Notes under the pieces: generated by a model
Told to the model about the DNA's origin: nothing
Database searches by the model: none
The model's input: only the letters and a program-made list of their open reading frames with translations
Translations under genes and position numbers: made by a program
Shown here: piece after piece, positions 15,301 through 26,260 of the stretch
Numbering within the stretch: the first letter of the stretch is position 1
Layout: each line of letters starts with the position of its first letter
Assembly: GCA_903813345.2 (NCBI GenBank)
Contig: CAIIXF020000001.1
Coordinates: forward strand, 43,927,366-43,991,365
Length of the DNA stretch: 64,000 nucleotides
Direction: 5' to 3'
DNA from: Owenia fusiformis
Taxonomy: Eukaryota; Annelida; Polychaeta; Sabellida; Oweniidae

Positions 15301-17739
15301 CCTATTTATGTTACTTTGATCAAACAAATTTGTTCTGAATCATAAGTATTGTAATTGATCAATATGTCTAATCCGAACACCATTGGAACAAGCTAAAAGC
15401 GTTCAGATTAAGAGATGTTCACATTTCGAGGATTTTGCATTCGTGAGATTCTGGATTTTGAAGAAATGTGAACACATTCTCAATAAATATTTATAATTTC
15501 TTTGACCACATACTTTATGTTATTCCAGTAATATGAAAATTTAATTAGTCATTCTGAAAAGTACAATTATGATTGAGACCCTTCAAGTTTTTTTAAAAGT
15601 GTTGATGTCATGACAAATCAGTGATTAACTTTCAAATATTTATGAAAAGTGTTCAGATTAGATTTATTTTTCAAATATGACTGTTCACTGTTCAAATTTG
15701 GAGGTGTTGACATTTTAAGGTTTTTTAACATGAAAGTCAATGGAAGAAAAATATGGGGCCAAAAAAGCATTCAGATTAGGAGGTGTTCGGATTAGCTAGG
15801 TGTTCAAGTATACAGGTTTTACTGTATTTGTACTATTATTAATATTACTGTTGAGCATATCCACGGGGGTAAAGCAGACCCGATGATGCAATGAGCTTGC
15901 TCGGCGGTATCATGACTGTGTAACGGGTCTTAATGTATAAGTGTGCTCGGCAGTAGGTTCAAACAACGCGGATCCTCAAAGCATGTGCTCATGGTATATT
16001 CGTGTTTTAACACCCGTGATATCTTTACTCCATTATTACAGCATTAAAACTAAGGAGAATGTATTCGTGTACAATATACTATCCTAAATTGTTAATGCCT
16101 GGTTGAATAAGATGTAGTTTGAGGTTTTGTCTCTTGTATATTCATGTACATTTTAACCAACAAGGTTTGTATCTTGTTCAATATTAAAATCCAGATTTTT
16201 GTATTTAGATGCTTTAGGTCTACAAAGTGCATGCCACATTTTAATTCCCCTTTGCTTTCTTTCAGTTGAGCGAACTGGGCAATTTTTCCATCCATGTCAA
16301 CCTAAGGAACCTCAGACCACCAGGTAATTTCTAAGGAAATTTTGGACCACAAGGCCTTTCAGTCAACTCTTTATCTTGAAAGGACTAGGAGTAATATGTA
16401 GAATGTCTTAAAGACATCAAAGCAAGAATTATATGTGTGTGTGTCTTAAAAATGACCAGCAGAATTTGTATAAAGAATTCAGTATTAGCTATAAAAAGTC
16501 ATGCATTCTAAAATATCTTTGTTAGATATTAAGCACCACATTGTTTATATTTTTGTCTATTTGAAGTCTCAAAAGTTTCAAACTTTTAACATGTAATTTA
16601 ACTACACTTGGCCTCTCTCCAACCCTTGATGATGAAGCAGAGATGTGGAGTATAAACAAAACAATATTTTACCACTGGGACACTAAATAAATACAAATAC
16701 ATTAGTTAGTCTATGTGTAGAATAAACAAATGCAAATATGTGTAGAATTAAATTGAAACATACATGTATCATGAGACAGTGCCACAGTATTATTTTGTCT
16801 ATCTGGTCTCATAATCTTGTGATAACTTAATAAGTGAACTTTTCATATTTCAGGAACAAAGGCACGTCGTATCCCTTACCCAAGCAGCAACCCATTCACA
16901 ATGTTGTTCAAGTTTGTATCTTGTCCTAACTACACATATGAGGCTGGGGCTTGGATCAGCTTCTCAATCATGACACAGTGTTTACCAGGTAAGCACATGT
17001 TTTCAGAACAAGTATTCTGAAGAACTAAATCAATGCACAGTAAGACCTCTGTGAAGGAACACCTCTTAATGTAAACAATTTTGGTATAGTTTTTTCCCCG
17101 AGTGATGTTTGTATCAAAGAATTTTCAATGTACGTATATCTAGGAACGTAGAATAAGTAGAATCATAGGATTACCATACATACAGACTCGTTCCTAGGGT
17201 CACATTCACAGACAGCATTTTTGTTTGTTTTGGTAACTTACAATCTTAAAGAGTGTCATCAGTTTATATTATTGAAGTATATGGCTCATTTGGGGAATTT
17301 AAAATAAAGGAAGCATTTTTGAAAAAACTTTCTTTTTTGTGTGAGTCCACGATAACTGGATGATCCTCTTCAACTGATATTAACAATTTTATAATTATAT
17401 TCATCTGTCTCCACCTTTTTGCATTCCTCAGTGTCTCACTGTAGAATATCATTATTACATGTGTTTGTGAATATTATAATGAGTTATGAGTAACTTTCAC
17501 AGATTTGAAACATTTGAAACATAGCATATTTAACATTGATTACATAAAGTTCCATTACATTACATTAATCCATACAGTTCTATTGTGTTAATAATGCTTC
17601 ATCTCTTCCAGCATTACTGTTCACTGCAGCAGGGTTCTACCAGATGGCTATATGGGCCATGGGCAAACACAGGAACTATAAGAAAGAATTTGAAAACTAC
17701 CCACGAGGAAGGAAACCCATTATACCATTCCTGCTATAA
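372..17739 (+). CDS. TECR: Very-long-chain trans-2,3-enoyl-CoA reductase, 3' eight exons (5' partial)
   Basis: TECR is an ER multipass reductase that carries out the last step of very-long-chain fatty acid elongation, reducing trans-2-enoyl-CoA with NADPH. Exons with matching GT/AG junctions and phases: 372-475, 4350-4459, 5782-5887, 6462-6534, 11985-12028, 16266-16323, 16854-16988, 17612-17739 (stop TAA 17737-17739). The conceptual product keeps family landmarks: the end of the N-terminal ubiquitin-like domain ([17 protein letters not shown]), [61 protein letters not shown] and the C-terminus IIPFLL. The last exons form the steroid 5-alpha-reductase-like membrane domain. The first 55 or so residues must be encoded left of the window. 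Two other genes lie inside its introns (UGT at 9561-11117, GPCR at 13512-14729). Identity rests on near colinear agreement with vertebrate TECR. Confidence 0.95.
738..936. mobile_element. Short inverted-repeat (MITE-like) element in TECR intron
   Basis: A 16-bp perfect terminal inverted repeat, TTGGCCCCCACGTGAT, occurs at 738-753 and in reverse complement at 921-936, 199 bp end to end. It carries CACGTG and several TGACGT motifs and has no coding capacity. Target duplication is unclear, so the class is undetermined. Confidence 0.5.
2136..4299. mobile_element. 2164-bp nonautonomous TIR DNA transposon with 6-bp target duplication
   Basis: The ends are inverted repeats of about 75 bp: left from 2136 (CACGCCTGACCATCGACAAG), right ending at 4299 in the near-perfect reverse complement. 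Both arms include a TACAGTCAC motif and GTAGTACACTTTTGATGTAC. Flanks carry an identical ATAGAA at 2130-2135 and 4300-4305. No transposase-like reading frame exists inside, so it is nonautonomous. It contains a second, nested inverted-repeat element (2857-3481). The right end lies 50 bp before the TECR exon that begins at 4350. Superfamily is not assigned; a 6-bp duplication is uncommon. Confidence 0.8.
2857..3481. mobile_element. Nested ~620-bp inverted-repeat element (TACAG/GTGTCC ends)
   Basis: About 100 bp at the left end (GTGTCCCAAAGTATG, then CTAGGCAGACATATACC, then the CCATAGTATG region) is repeated inverted at 3380-3480. The ends resemble those of the elements at 37731 and 44337. It sits within the larger 2136-4299 element and therefore inserted later. 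The ORF on the minus strand at 3031-3378 shows no protein-like features and is treated as chance. Confidence 0.65.
5148..5374. repeat. Possible short inverted repeat in TECR intron
   Basis: TAAGCTTAGAGGAAATGTAGA near 5152 is mirrored by an inverted AACTTAGAGGAAGTGTAAGTT at about 5350-5371. The arms are roughly 20 bp and imperfect. It is probably a decayed MITE; no clear target duplication is visible. Confidence 0.35.
7241..9210 (+). mobile_element. Dispersed repeat A, copy 1: ATCCCANCGAAC ends with YY1-like motif array
   Basis: Begins with TTATTATCCCACCGAACAAA, then a 'cgttcatccgtctgttcgtccg' tract and GATAACTCAAATAC. Eight or so degenerate units of about 140-150 bp follow, each with TTCAAATTTTATATGCTGATG, GAGCTCTGCTCAAGAAG, TTTTCAAGATGG and AAAATGGCNGCCATTTTT. 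It ends near TTTGGTGGAATTTGCTACTCC (9174-9194). Related copies lie at 33711-34915 and, inverted, at 47851-48605. A LINE fragment (8356-9089) interrupts it. The small ORFs here (7315-7739 and others) are translations of the repeat and are not genes. Confidence 0.75.
8356..9089 (-). mobile_element. 5'-truncated non-LTR (LINE) retrotransposon 3' end
   Basis: On the minus strand an open frame runs from the 5' junction at 9089 to a stop at 8655-8657. Its product has a zinc-binding motif (LCLYC, ETH, SKH, FEC, then RLLRNLW), as in the zf-RVT region that closes many LINE ORF2 proteins. It is followed by a 3' UTR and an A-rich tail (T-rich tract 8356-8400 on the plus strand). A perfect 15-bp target duplication, CAAATTTTATATGCT, flanks it at 8341-8355 and 9090-9104. 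Only the C-terminus is present, so it is a dead-on-arrival copy; the intact frame and duplication suggest a fairly recent insertion. Confidence 0.85.
9561..11117 (-). CDS. UDP-glucuronosyltransferase (single exon)
   Basis: The 518-residue product is of typical UGT length. It transfers a sugar from a UDP-sugar to lipophilic acceptors at the ER lumen. Residues 1-20 look like a signal peptide. His34 in TSHFMEF sits where the catalytic base lies in the family. The donor-binding signature spans about 345-395: WIPQND (345-350), [14 protein letters not shown] (352-365), EAVYHAVP (371-378) and TDQKHN (387-392). Residues 477-501 form the membrane anchor, followed by a basic tail ending KAKTD, a KxKxx ER-retrieval motif. 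It is intronless and antisense inside a TECR intron (between exons ending at 6534 and starting at 11985). TATATATA lies about 80 bases before the start codon. The substrate cannot be told. Confidence 0.93.
   Translation of the reverse strand: MHPSFCLSLTLTFCIIPFVDSYKYVGIPLMWTSHFMEFLGPSRELINRGHEVYFIVASNCMIPSDVTKSGVKILTYASTGNEIGATEEFQNDAIKSIISGNDDLFYKYPKKIWTKQGDCLFNDKALFEQVKSLNFDYAIVDGFFFAPYLMLYPHKLGIPYIALTALLGLHWDIGVPHMPSVYPNQNIDFPPDMNFQQRVVNLFMYIALPYVTNSFNNNPDDLMEKYYPEAPAGTTMMEIFRDADLWLIDQDPILSYPRPTVPHMIFVGGLTTYPAKPLEANIKNFIESSQHGLIVVSFGAYMAYLPKELTQMLSDVFSNLDQQVIWRFKGKAPKSVGNNVKLMEWIPQNDVLGHPNTKLFIGHGGSIGQFEAVYHAVPMISIPCMPTDQKHNAVRIEHKNFGIGLSWATITAEQLNKTINEILLNPKYSTSIKRASRMFRDRRTTPQELAADSIIHATKYGTKHLQTRAKEMTKIKFFMLDILFLFSLIAIAICVILWFLLKRLVQMIFKRQLKAKTD
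11985..12028 (+). other. TECR: Short 44-nt TECR exon between the two introns that host nested genes
   Basis: AG at 11983-11984 and GTAAGT after 12028 bound a 44-nt exon encoding [14 protein letters not shown] (phase 2 in, 0 out). It aligns with the poorly conserved TM segment after HPLYTPP in vertebrate TECR. Listed separately because the exon is small and easily missed between the UGT and GPCR genes. Confidence 0.85.
13512..14729 (+). CDS. Class A (rhodopsin-like) G-protein-coupled receptor, intronless
   Basis: A 405-residue seven-helix receptor: TM1 53-73 ([12 protein letters not shown]), TM2 81-104 (LAVSDIG), TM3 120-145 ending in ERL at 146-148 in place of DRY, TM4 167-190, TM5 258-284, TM6 305-334, TM7 348-373 with NFIMY (366-370) replacing NPxxY. 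Cys122 and Cys243 can form the extracellular disulfide. The long second loop has NxS/T sites at 205, 211, 224 and 237. The pattern resembles neuropeptide (FMRFamide-like) or orphan receptors, many of them intronless in invertebrates; the ligand is unknown. The start may be Met1 (13512) or the internal Met38 (13623), which leaves a more usual N-terminus. It lies inside a TECR intron on the same strand. Confidence 0.9.
   Translation: MIPSNRLHLQTLQIGKLIYVGCFQVETYSLMLILMLSMQDHTRVLDLNLWRYMSPVVLTIGLIGNILSLLVMRFRSMKYSTLSLYLSVLAVSDIGVLLFGLGPNWAFRVHQFNLRASHAWVCKVDALIVHCCRDLSAWILVCVTLERLVIVYLPLRAKILFTHKRTMLTLLLLILTLALINCHFLVTMTVIDMRNARVELKSIQNETLTQNHTFQLQREGFTQNGTSTVLWATHALNESKYDCANMKYSDNFYAYYWTWIDACIASFVPFILIFICNILIVFQLIKAKIRRNLYVTNSLSDDATKSMTVTLIVISIVFLVLTAPAVIVLIVINLKKINDPSHILTPHDDLLITIVYMLEYSNCALNFIMYCISGRKFRESLVKFFQCKKPLTLPDTVSSYRLRQH
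15366..15830. mobile_element. Decayed pogo/Tigger-like element
   Basis: CTAATCCGAACACC at 15369 is mirrored by GGTGTTCGGATTAG near 15785. The right end reads, in reverse complement, ACAGTAAAACCTGTATAC, the kind of terminus found on pogo/Tigger elements of the Tc1/mariner superfamily. GTTCAGATTAG motifs recur inside. The matching left terminus is not visible, and there is no reading frame. Confidence 0.45.
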
Positions 17740-18722
17740 TTGATCAATACGTAGAGTATTCTAAGGAACACTTGATGCAGTTTTGAGTGATCATGGACAT
17801 GAAGAGTTTAAGAATGAATGCCAATGAATTATCTGTTGTTGTTCTACTACTACATATTTTGTTATTTGAGACTCATGCAAATATTTATATAATCATATTG
17901 ATAACAATGACATTAAATCTTAGGATGAATCTTGAAGATGATAACCATATTTAAAACAGTTCATAGAAGTTATAGATGTTTCTGTAGCCTCATCTTTTTT
18001 TCTATATATAGGTGGATCATCACTATTTCCTTCGCCTTTTTCTTTCTTTGTAAAATTGATTGTAATTCTGTTGTGGCTTGTTTTTAATACTTTTGTAATA
18101 TTACACTTGATAAATTGCGAATAAAATGATAAAATTGTATATATTGTGTTTCTTATTATTAGATTTTACTATGTACAAATATTTCACAAAATTTTACAGA
18201 TATAAATACATCTCATATTAAAATATATTCAGTAGAGCATTGGCAAAAATATTATTAATAAACTTTTTTCCATTGTTTATCTTATGATATATGTTGACTA
18301 ATTCAGCTTCATATTTGTGTGGACGGAGTATGGAAATACATGTACTGTTGAATAGGGCTTGATTGTCCACATATATCAAAGGATAAGAAGTGATTGTGAT
18401 ACCAAGGCTGTAAAATACACCAAGGCATATAGTCAAAACTCTATAGAAATACCCCATTGGATATTAAACAGTAAAACTTTGTATATAGAGAGATATCAAA
18501 TAGATTGAATATTTTAAAATTATTGAAAGAATCAAATTTGTCTCATCATCCAGCTAGTTTTTCAATCAAATATTGTCAGAAAATATGACCAGTTTGTTCC
18601 AGTTTGATAGGTGATTGTCAGTCTAAAACATGGAATTGAATAACAATGGACTCTTCAAACTGTTGCTATATCCTAGAGATGCATTGGATTACGCCATCTA
18701 TAGTAATCATCTATTATTATTC
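17740..18722. other. Convergent 3' UTR / intergenic gap between TECR and CFAP57
   Basis: AT-rich DNA between two stop codons of convergent genes. It holds the TECR poly(A) signal. An 79-codon minus-strand ORF (18218-18457) shows no family features. I see nothing else. Confidence 0.6.
18120..18125 (+). terminator. Candidate poly(A) signal of TECR
   Basis: AATAAA lies about 380 bases after the TECR stop codon, in an AT-rich 3' UTR. It is the clearest signal before the convergent CFAP57 gene begins. Confidence 0.5.
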
Positions 18723-21700
18723 CTACTGCACTGATAATGGAGGTACTTTTCCACCTGAAGGTGGTCTACTTCCCATTTGAGACTCAATTTCACGTAACTG
18801 TCCTCTCATTTTCTTAATTTCACCTTTCTGAAGTTCTATTATTTTTAACTTTTCTTGTAAATCTTGTTCGAGCATAGCGTTCTTATTGGTTGATGTTATA
18901 TTGGCGAGAGTTTGTGCTGCCTCTCCTTGGTTACTTTGACGATGTAGCCCAAGCGCTGCCTCAAGGTCATGCACCTGCGTTCTGGCGATCTTTAACTCTC
19001 GACGAAGGTCATTAATCTCTTTAATGAGAGATACATTTTCCTGAAACAAAATCGAAGCTAATTTAGTACATCTCCTAATAATATCTCAACTCAGGTAAAA
19101 TGTGAGAGTGAGACTGAAGATAACAGAACTACATTATACAACACAATGACTTGATCTCTATACTTCACGACACATGATGAACTGCTCTCTGATTTAAAAT
19201 TGATATGACAGCTCTAAAACATGGATGTATTTTATTCTTCCAAAAGCCTGTCACTAATCACACAATTTAGCCTTATATCTACCATGGGCACATTTTTGAA
19301 CATTCTCAGATTTGAAAATTCCTAATTCCATTGCATTGATAATGCAAATAAAGATGCAAAAACAAAAGATTTGAAAATAATTTAAAGATTGGATCATTTA
19401 CCAATATGGGGAATATTTAAAAAGAAACCAACCTGCATAATTCTAACATTGTCTGCCCTGTGAATCTCCGTGTCCTTTGCAAGTTTCTTCCTCAATGATG
19501 CCACAGACCTCTCAAGATGCTCTCTCTGGCGGGCATATTCCTTCTGTATGTCAGCATCTACACTGGCTGACTCAGTCTACACAAAGAAAGTAAATGCATT
19601 TATTAGTGTTAAAATCTTCTGGTGACTGTTCTCATAAAATTGTATGCCAACTTATAGGAACAAAATGTTCATTGCAATAATCAGAAAAAGCTCATGAAAT
19701 TGTTGTATTTTATTCAAACATAAATTACATGCAGAGAATCATGTTAACCATGGGCTTTTATTATAAAATTGACCTATTCTTGATAGTATTCTTGATAGTA
19801 AGATTATAATTTCTTAATCCACTTACAATATCTTCTTGCACATGCTTTTGGTAGAGTGCCTTGATGCTCTCCTTCAACATCTTGGGGTCCTGTATATATC
19901 CCACACAGTTGTGGAGGTCTGTCTTGAAGCGCTTCACTGTGGCCTCCACATCTCTCACCCTCTGTCTCTCTTGATGCATTTCCTTGTCTGTGGCCTTTAG
20001 TTTCTGCCTCAGTTCTGTGATGTTCAGCTCTAGTTGTGTGTTCTGCTTGTGGAACCTCTCCAACTCACTCTCCATCTGAATTATGCAACATATATTAGAG
20101 TTTTTGTACAACTTAAATTAACTCTTCAAAATGCCTTTGATGATGCAGCTAGTTGACTGGTGGAGGCATCGATTTTTGTACAAAAATACATGTATGTTGT
20201 CTCAACTATACAAAAAGACATTCAGGAGATGATTAGATTTAGTCCCATCATTGTAATCACATTACAGAGGAGTAACTTACAAAAGAGAATTTCACAGTAA
20301 TACAGTAAACAAACATACATATTCAAGTCAAATACTTCACACTGTAAATGTGTTGAAATTGCACACTGCAAAAGTTTTTTTGGGAATATGCATGATTGGA
20401 ATTGCGTACCTCTTGTATCTGTTCTTTCATGGCCTTGATGTCATTCTCTCGTGGCTCTATCTGTTTCTTCAATTCCTTGATCTTGTAGTCAAGTACAAAC
20501 TTGAACTTCTCCAATTCTTGATTTTTCTTCTTCAAGTCATAGATCCTCTTTTCCTGTTGGAATAGAAAGCAATGAATGCATTGTATTGTATTGTATTGAA
20601 TGTATTTGATGAATATTAAACATGTTAAACAAATATTGTACATTTGTGGACAACTAAGAAAGTCAGAAGGATGGTGCTGTCAGACACTAATGATTGGCGC
20701 TCATTGACTGAAAAAAGAAAATTCTCCACATTTGAATTTTCCGAACATTCAAGATCTTGAATCTGATACAATTGAGAGATTTTGGAACATACAAATAAGT
20801 CAATATATAACACCAAATACCTTATCTTGAATAGTCTCATCTCTCTCCTGGATTTCTTTCTTGAGTCCAGCAGCATCTTTCTCCATATTTCTGATGACAT
20901 TCTGGAACTTAGTGCTTTCTCCTTGTAACTTCTTGATCTCCTCCTTATGATCATCTATCTCCTTCTGTAGACTAGTGAACTGGAACATAGCATATTGCAA
21001 CATTGTTCATTCTGTGTCCAGATATGTTAATTAATGATATAGGACAACTGGGAATATGACTAGTTTTCATAGACTATTGTCTGAAATCAGCTGTGATTAA
21101 GATGAAATAAGACTAAATACAGGCACTATCCAGTATTCACAATTGGCTCATTTTGATAATTTTGTGAACAAAGACCATTGTAAAGTTTTATCATGCCATC
21201 ACTCAATGTACCTTTTTCCTCATAATGCCAGTTTCTCCTTTCAGCCTCATGTTGGCCTCCTTCTCATCTCTAAGTCTTCTCTCGTATTTATTCTTGATAT
21301 CAAGGATTTCACGATCTGAGTCTTCCTCTATCTGCCTCTTGGTCTCCTCATATTCCTTGTTCTGCTGCCTGCCCTCATCATGAGACTACAAAGAATGGAT
21401 CAAATTAATACTCTACTGTAAACAATATAATTATTAAAACAATATGCATTAGTTGGATCATTGGATAATGTGTTGTTGATCACGCTATTTGGCAAACTAT
21501 TAAAATTGTACTATCATTGTAATTATTCATTGAGAAATAACAAAAATATAGAATGTAAAAAATCCAAAGAGGAAACCTACTTGCTCAAGCTGGCCAGTTT
21601 TTTCTGTTAGTTTTGTCTCATAGTACTCAGTAAGCTCTTCCAGGGCTCTCTCCTTGCTCTCCTCCATCTCCTGCAGCTGTCTCTCATAGTCCTCCTGCAT

Positions 21701-24700
21701 CTTTTGAGATTTGGCCTGTAGCTCCTGGAACTTCTCATACTCCAACATCAGCTTTTGGTTGTTGGCTGACTCAAGATCTTGGAGTTCTTTGGCATGTTTC
21801 TCCATTTGTTCACTGGTTTCTTCCTCATGCGTGGCTTCAGACTTTTCCTTGTCTGTTTTCAATACTTGGTTTTTAGTTTTGAGGGATTCCATCTCTTGAA
21901 TGAATTTTTCAGTCAACTCTTTGATTTTCTCATTATAGTTCATGTCTTTAAGTCTAAGCTGGTATTCATTTTCCATTTTAAGCTCATCTACACGTGTTTT
22001 CAACTCGGCCATCATGGCATTCTTTTCTTCCAAATCACTCTTGGTAATGAGAATTTCCTCTGCCCATCCTACTTCCTTGTCTCTCTTTAAACCTCTCCCT
22101 TCTTTGTCCTGTGCCTTCCAGATCATGATACAAGAGTCCTCAGAAATGGTGACAAGGTACTGATCATCATAAGTCATTTTCATCTTGGTGATGGCTGAGC
22201 TGTGACCTTGATGCTCTGCCCACTCCCCAGGTACAGTCAAAGGGAACTTCATAGACCTAAGTGTACCAGTTGATGTACCAGCGAATAACATTCTCCCAGA
22301 ATGTGACATTGCCACAGCAGTTAGCGTAACATCATGAGAGTCTACATCACGAAGAATCTGAGAGTCTGCAATTTCTTTAAGGGTTCTATCTGAGCCAACT
22401 GCAAATGTTGTCTTTCCATCTGGGGTAACAGCAACACTAGTGTAGCTACAAGACTTCAATACACTTTCTCCCACTCTCTTGCCATCAAAACTGTTCCATT
22501 CATACACAGCCCCATCCATGCCACAGGAGATGATCTTGGAATCATCAGCACTCCATTGTACAGATCTGACTTTGCCATTGTGTCCCTTCAAGTTGAGGAC
22601 ATTCTCAAAGGTGGTGGAGCTATAGATTTGGATGACATTACCATGGACTGCTGCAAACATGTTGCCACCATTGCTGAATGAACACTGCAATAAAATAACA
22701 CCTAGCTTAGGATAGTAGGGACACTTGATTGTGTGTGACATGCTACTCTAACATTGAGGGTTGGAAAAAAATTAAATTATTTTAAAGTTTTTTTTAGGCC
22801 TAAATGGTAACTTAAGCATCTTATCAACTTGAAAAGGAAAGTATGAAAACATATGCAAGTTGATCATTGCCTGCTTTTTGAAAAATCCTATGGTATTTAA
22901 CAGGTTTTATTGATGATCTAATCTAACGCTTACCTCACGACAACCTCTGATGGTGAATTCCTTGAAGGTCCTGATGTCATCAATGAGGAGATTCATGAGG
23001 CGAAGCTTATCACTGAAGCCTACCAAGATGTACAGACCAGATGGGTGAAGTGCAATACTATAAGCCTCCTCAGCAAACTCCTTGTACAGTTCAAGATTAC
23101 TGAAATAAAAAACATGACATATAGCTCAACATTTTTTTAGACAATGATTTACTGCATGTTGAAATTTCAGAATAAATCATTCATTTTCAAGTATTTAAAA
23201 TACATATGTATTGAACTGTTTTCCAATTTATGTTCTTTAATATTATATCTTAAAACTTAACTTATAACTTCAATTTCACTTACCAAGTCTCGAAGTTCCA
23301 TATCCTGACTGATCTATCCAGGGAGCAGGTTGCTACCAGAGGTTTCCTGGCACATACATCCAGGCCCAGTACTTGATTACAATGGAATGACTGGGCCAGT
23401 ACTTCAAATCTTGCCTCATCACCTTGCTTCCCTAGATCAGCACTGGAGAGAGTGATCCCATAAAGCTGCTGCACCTCAGTGGTACATACAAGGTTTTCCT
23501 CACTGGGGCTCACAGCAAGACTGAAGATTTGCTGTTGTTCATTCTTCTGAGGATCGGCACTGTTGGGGTCAGCTGGTACCTAAAAGATGAAGCGATTCCA
23601 TATATTAAATTTGCATCAAATGTTTAAAGTAATTAAAGGTTTGTACTTGGGCATAAAAATGAAATATGTTATTTTTTCTTGTGGATACATCATACAACCT
23701 TTTAAAGCATTTTTATTTTGGAATTAAAACTACACTACTTCAAAGAATCTTTCAATTCAATGAGTGAGGTTTGTACAACCTTTTAAAGCATCTTTAGTTG
23801 TTCAAATCTCCTTAGAAAGTCCACATGAGTGTTATTTATACTGGATGGTAAACTACATTATCGTTGTTCAAGTCTCCTTAGAAAGTCCACAAACAGAAAT
23901 TGTTATTTTCATTATTGCAAAAATCTAAATTTTCTTACTTTGATTTCCCTGGTTTTCTTGAAGAAGTCCTTGTCATCAGTTTTCTCAAACATGTGTACTG
24001 TACCTAGGCCACATGAGCAGGCAAATCCCTTAGAGTAAGCCACGAGAGCAGTAACAGCACATGACACAGCACCAACCTCCTCAGTCACACTGGACATCCT
24101 AATAACAAGATGAGTAAGAGATAAAAAATGAAACATACATAATCAAGTGTAAGATTTATTCTCTATCAACAAGATGAGATACTAGATATAGTATGACTGA
24201 ATGAAATACAAGGTTTTTAAGATCTATCTAATTAGTATATATTTACATCAAACCCAATTCCTCCCAACTGAATTCTAAACTAAAAAGGCAATATGTCAAC
24301 ACAATTAATTCTGTGAAAATTATGAAAGAAAAACCTACTTGTCTTTATCAGAACTTGACTGTTGCATACTGGACACAACATTGAACTCATTCTTTAATTC
24401 ACCAGCTTCAAACAGCAGGAGTTTGCCTTTATCAGTACCAACTATCACACGCTCATCTGAGACCCAAGCCTGGCAGAGGTAGTTCTGAGGCTCCATCTTT
24501 TGGAAGGCAAATTGTTTAAGATTGCCCTCACTGTATCTGAATAGCTTGAATATGCCATCTCCAACCACACATAGTTGGGTGTTGTCTTGTGGGTTAAATG
24601 TCACCTGAAATCATAATCATGAGACTTTATCATACTAGGTACATAATACAAGGTGATGAAACACAGGAAAAACTGTCACAATGATGAAATCATTCAACCA

Positions 24701-25346
24701 ATAGCACAGTAGAAAAGAAAGCCTGAAAATTATATATAAACAGTTTTGTCATAAAATTATTTCAAATTCACTTATAAAACAAAGTATATTTTACTTTAAG
24801 CCAAAGTTTCCATGAGCAGCATATTAGTCTCCCAAATTGGGATAAGCTATGCAAATAAAATGTAGTTTTTCTTACCTGATAAATTGGTGCATTAGTCTGT
24901 GGGTTAGAGGTTTTTGTGACAGCCATAACTTTGGATTTCTCCCATGTCCAATAGAGTAGAGTCCAGTCTGGCCTTCCAGCTTGAGCCACAAGATATTTGG
25001 AATCAGGTGAAAATGCTAAGCTGACAAACTCCTTTGACTGTACTTCTGTTGAACTTAATATTTTCCTTTTTCTTAAAGAATGCAGATCATATATTGTGAT
25101 TGTAGCTTTTTCTCCTTTTTCTGCAATTGCAACATATCTACGATTTGGGCTCACAGTCATGGCTGTCATCCCTTGGCTTTTGTCAGATCCAGGAATAAAC
25201 TTCTGGGACTTCTGGTCAATGTTGTACATGATGCAATTTGCACCAGAGGGATAAACCACTGTTTGTTCATCATGATAGGCGATGTTTCCAGACACCTCCG
25301 ATTTTAAGCCAAAAATATGGCGTGCTTGGGCTACAGCAATCGCCAT
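18723..25346 (-). CDS. CFAP57: Cilia- and flagella-associated protein 57 (WD40 plus coiled coil), complete
   Basis: CFAP57 (WDR65) is an axonemal protein linked to inner dynein arm assembly and ciliary waveform. Twelve coding exons join in phase, in transcript order: 25346-24876, 24604-24339, 24098-23939, 23579-23284, 23099-22934, 22684-21581, 21385-21212, 20979-20821, 20553-20410, 20075-19827, 19576-19433, 19040-18723. They give 3651 nt and 1216 residues (human about 1250). WD40 repeats fill residues 1 to about 645 ([55 protein letters not shown]). A long coiled coil runs from about 670 to 1190 ([53 protein letters not shown]). Agreement with vertebrate CFAP57 is colinear throughout and no exon is missing. 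A noncoding first exon probably lies upstream, ending at 26150. Confidence 0.97.
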
Positions 25347-26149
25347 TTTGGTATTGTGAATCGAGTCTTCTGAAATTAAATGCAAAAAGTTTAAAAATTG
25401 TACAATACAAGTATAACAAGGTCAAGTCTCTATGGTCATAAATGCGGTTATGTAAGTCTTTATCTTGGTTACCAATGGAGAAAGTGAAGGGGATTCCCCT
25501 TACTTGGGAGAACCCAGATTGTGACTCGTTGACTCATAATTGCACACATTTCTGCCTGGTTACCCTGGATGAAAACTCAAATTGTGTGATAATGCACAAA
25601 CACTTCATTGAAGTATGCGGCCATCATTTATCTGAGCCTTTTATCATATAGCCTACCTGCAGTATTTCTTAAACATAATCTACATGTAATAATAAAACAT
25701 GCTCTGCTTAGAAACTTGCCAAAAGAAAGTCCTTTCAAGTCAACAATATATTTATGGCACGTTTGCATGGACCATAATACTAAGAAAAGCCCTTATATGA
25801 AATGAAGGGAAACATGTTCCATCGCCCACAACCACAATGACAGTCAGAATCAGGAGTGGGTTCCAATAAGTTGATAAGGTTTAATTTTAAAAACAAACTG
25901 ACAACTGAGTCTAGGTTAACCAATACCATAGAGTATGGAATAGGTAAGACTATTTTACAGATTTCTACATATGATGTGTATTGTGTAGATATATTCAATT
26001 AGAATTGAAAGTCAATAAAATTAAAAAATTTTGGATATCATTCCTGTCACTCAAAACCACAATTCCTTGCATTACTGCTGTCAGAATTTAGTAAACAGTA
26101 TATCATATTGTACGTCGATGCTTATTTAATAAATTGAATGGATACTCAC

Positions 26150-26260
26150 GTTGTTTTCTATATCAGAAGTTAAGATTTCATCGAAAATGTGACATTAATT
26201 TCGTGCAATTTTCTTCTTGAAAAACTGTTTACCTCGCTGCGTTGCTAGAGTGATGACCAC
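26150..26260 (-). other. CFAP57: Probable 5' noncoding exon of CFAP57 (upstream edge uncertain)
   Basis: The first coding exon has a splice acceptor (AG at 25370-25371) just 23 bases before its ATG, so an upstream exon is needed. The best donor on the minus strand is GTGAGT at 26149-26144, giving an exon ending at 26150. The upstream edge is a guess. Confidence 0.45.

Noticed and set aside
17037-17090. ACAGTAAGACCTCTGTGAAG as a second pogo-like left end
   Set aside because: No matching right terminus could be found, so the element is not supported.
18218-18457. Minus-strand ORF with a hydrophobic N-terminus
   Set aside because: It falls in the convergent 3' UTR region, has no family match that I recognise and is short.
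20350-25441. Plus-strand ORFs opposite CFAP57 exons
   Set aside because: They are antisense shadows of well-supported CFAP57 coding exons.
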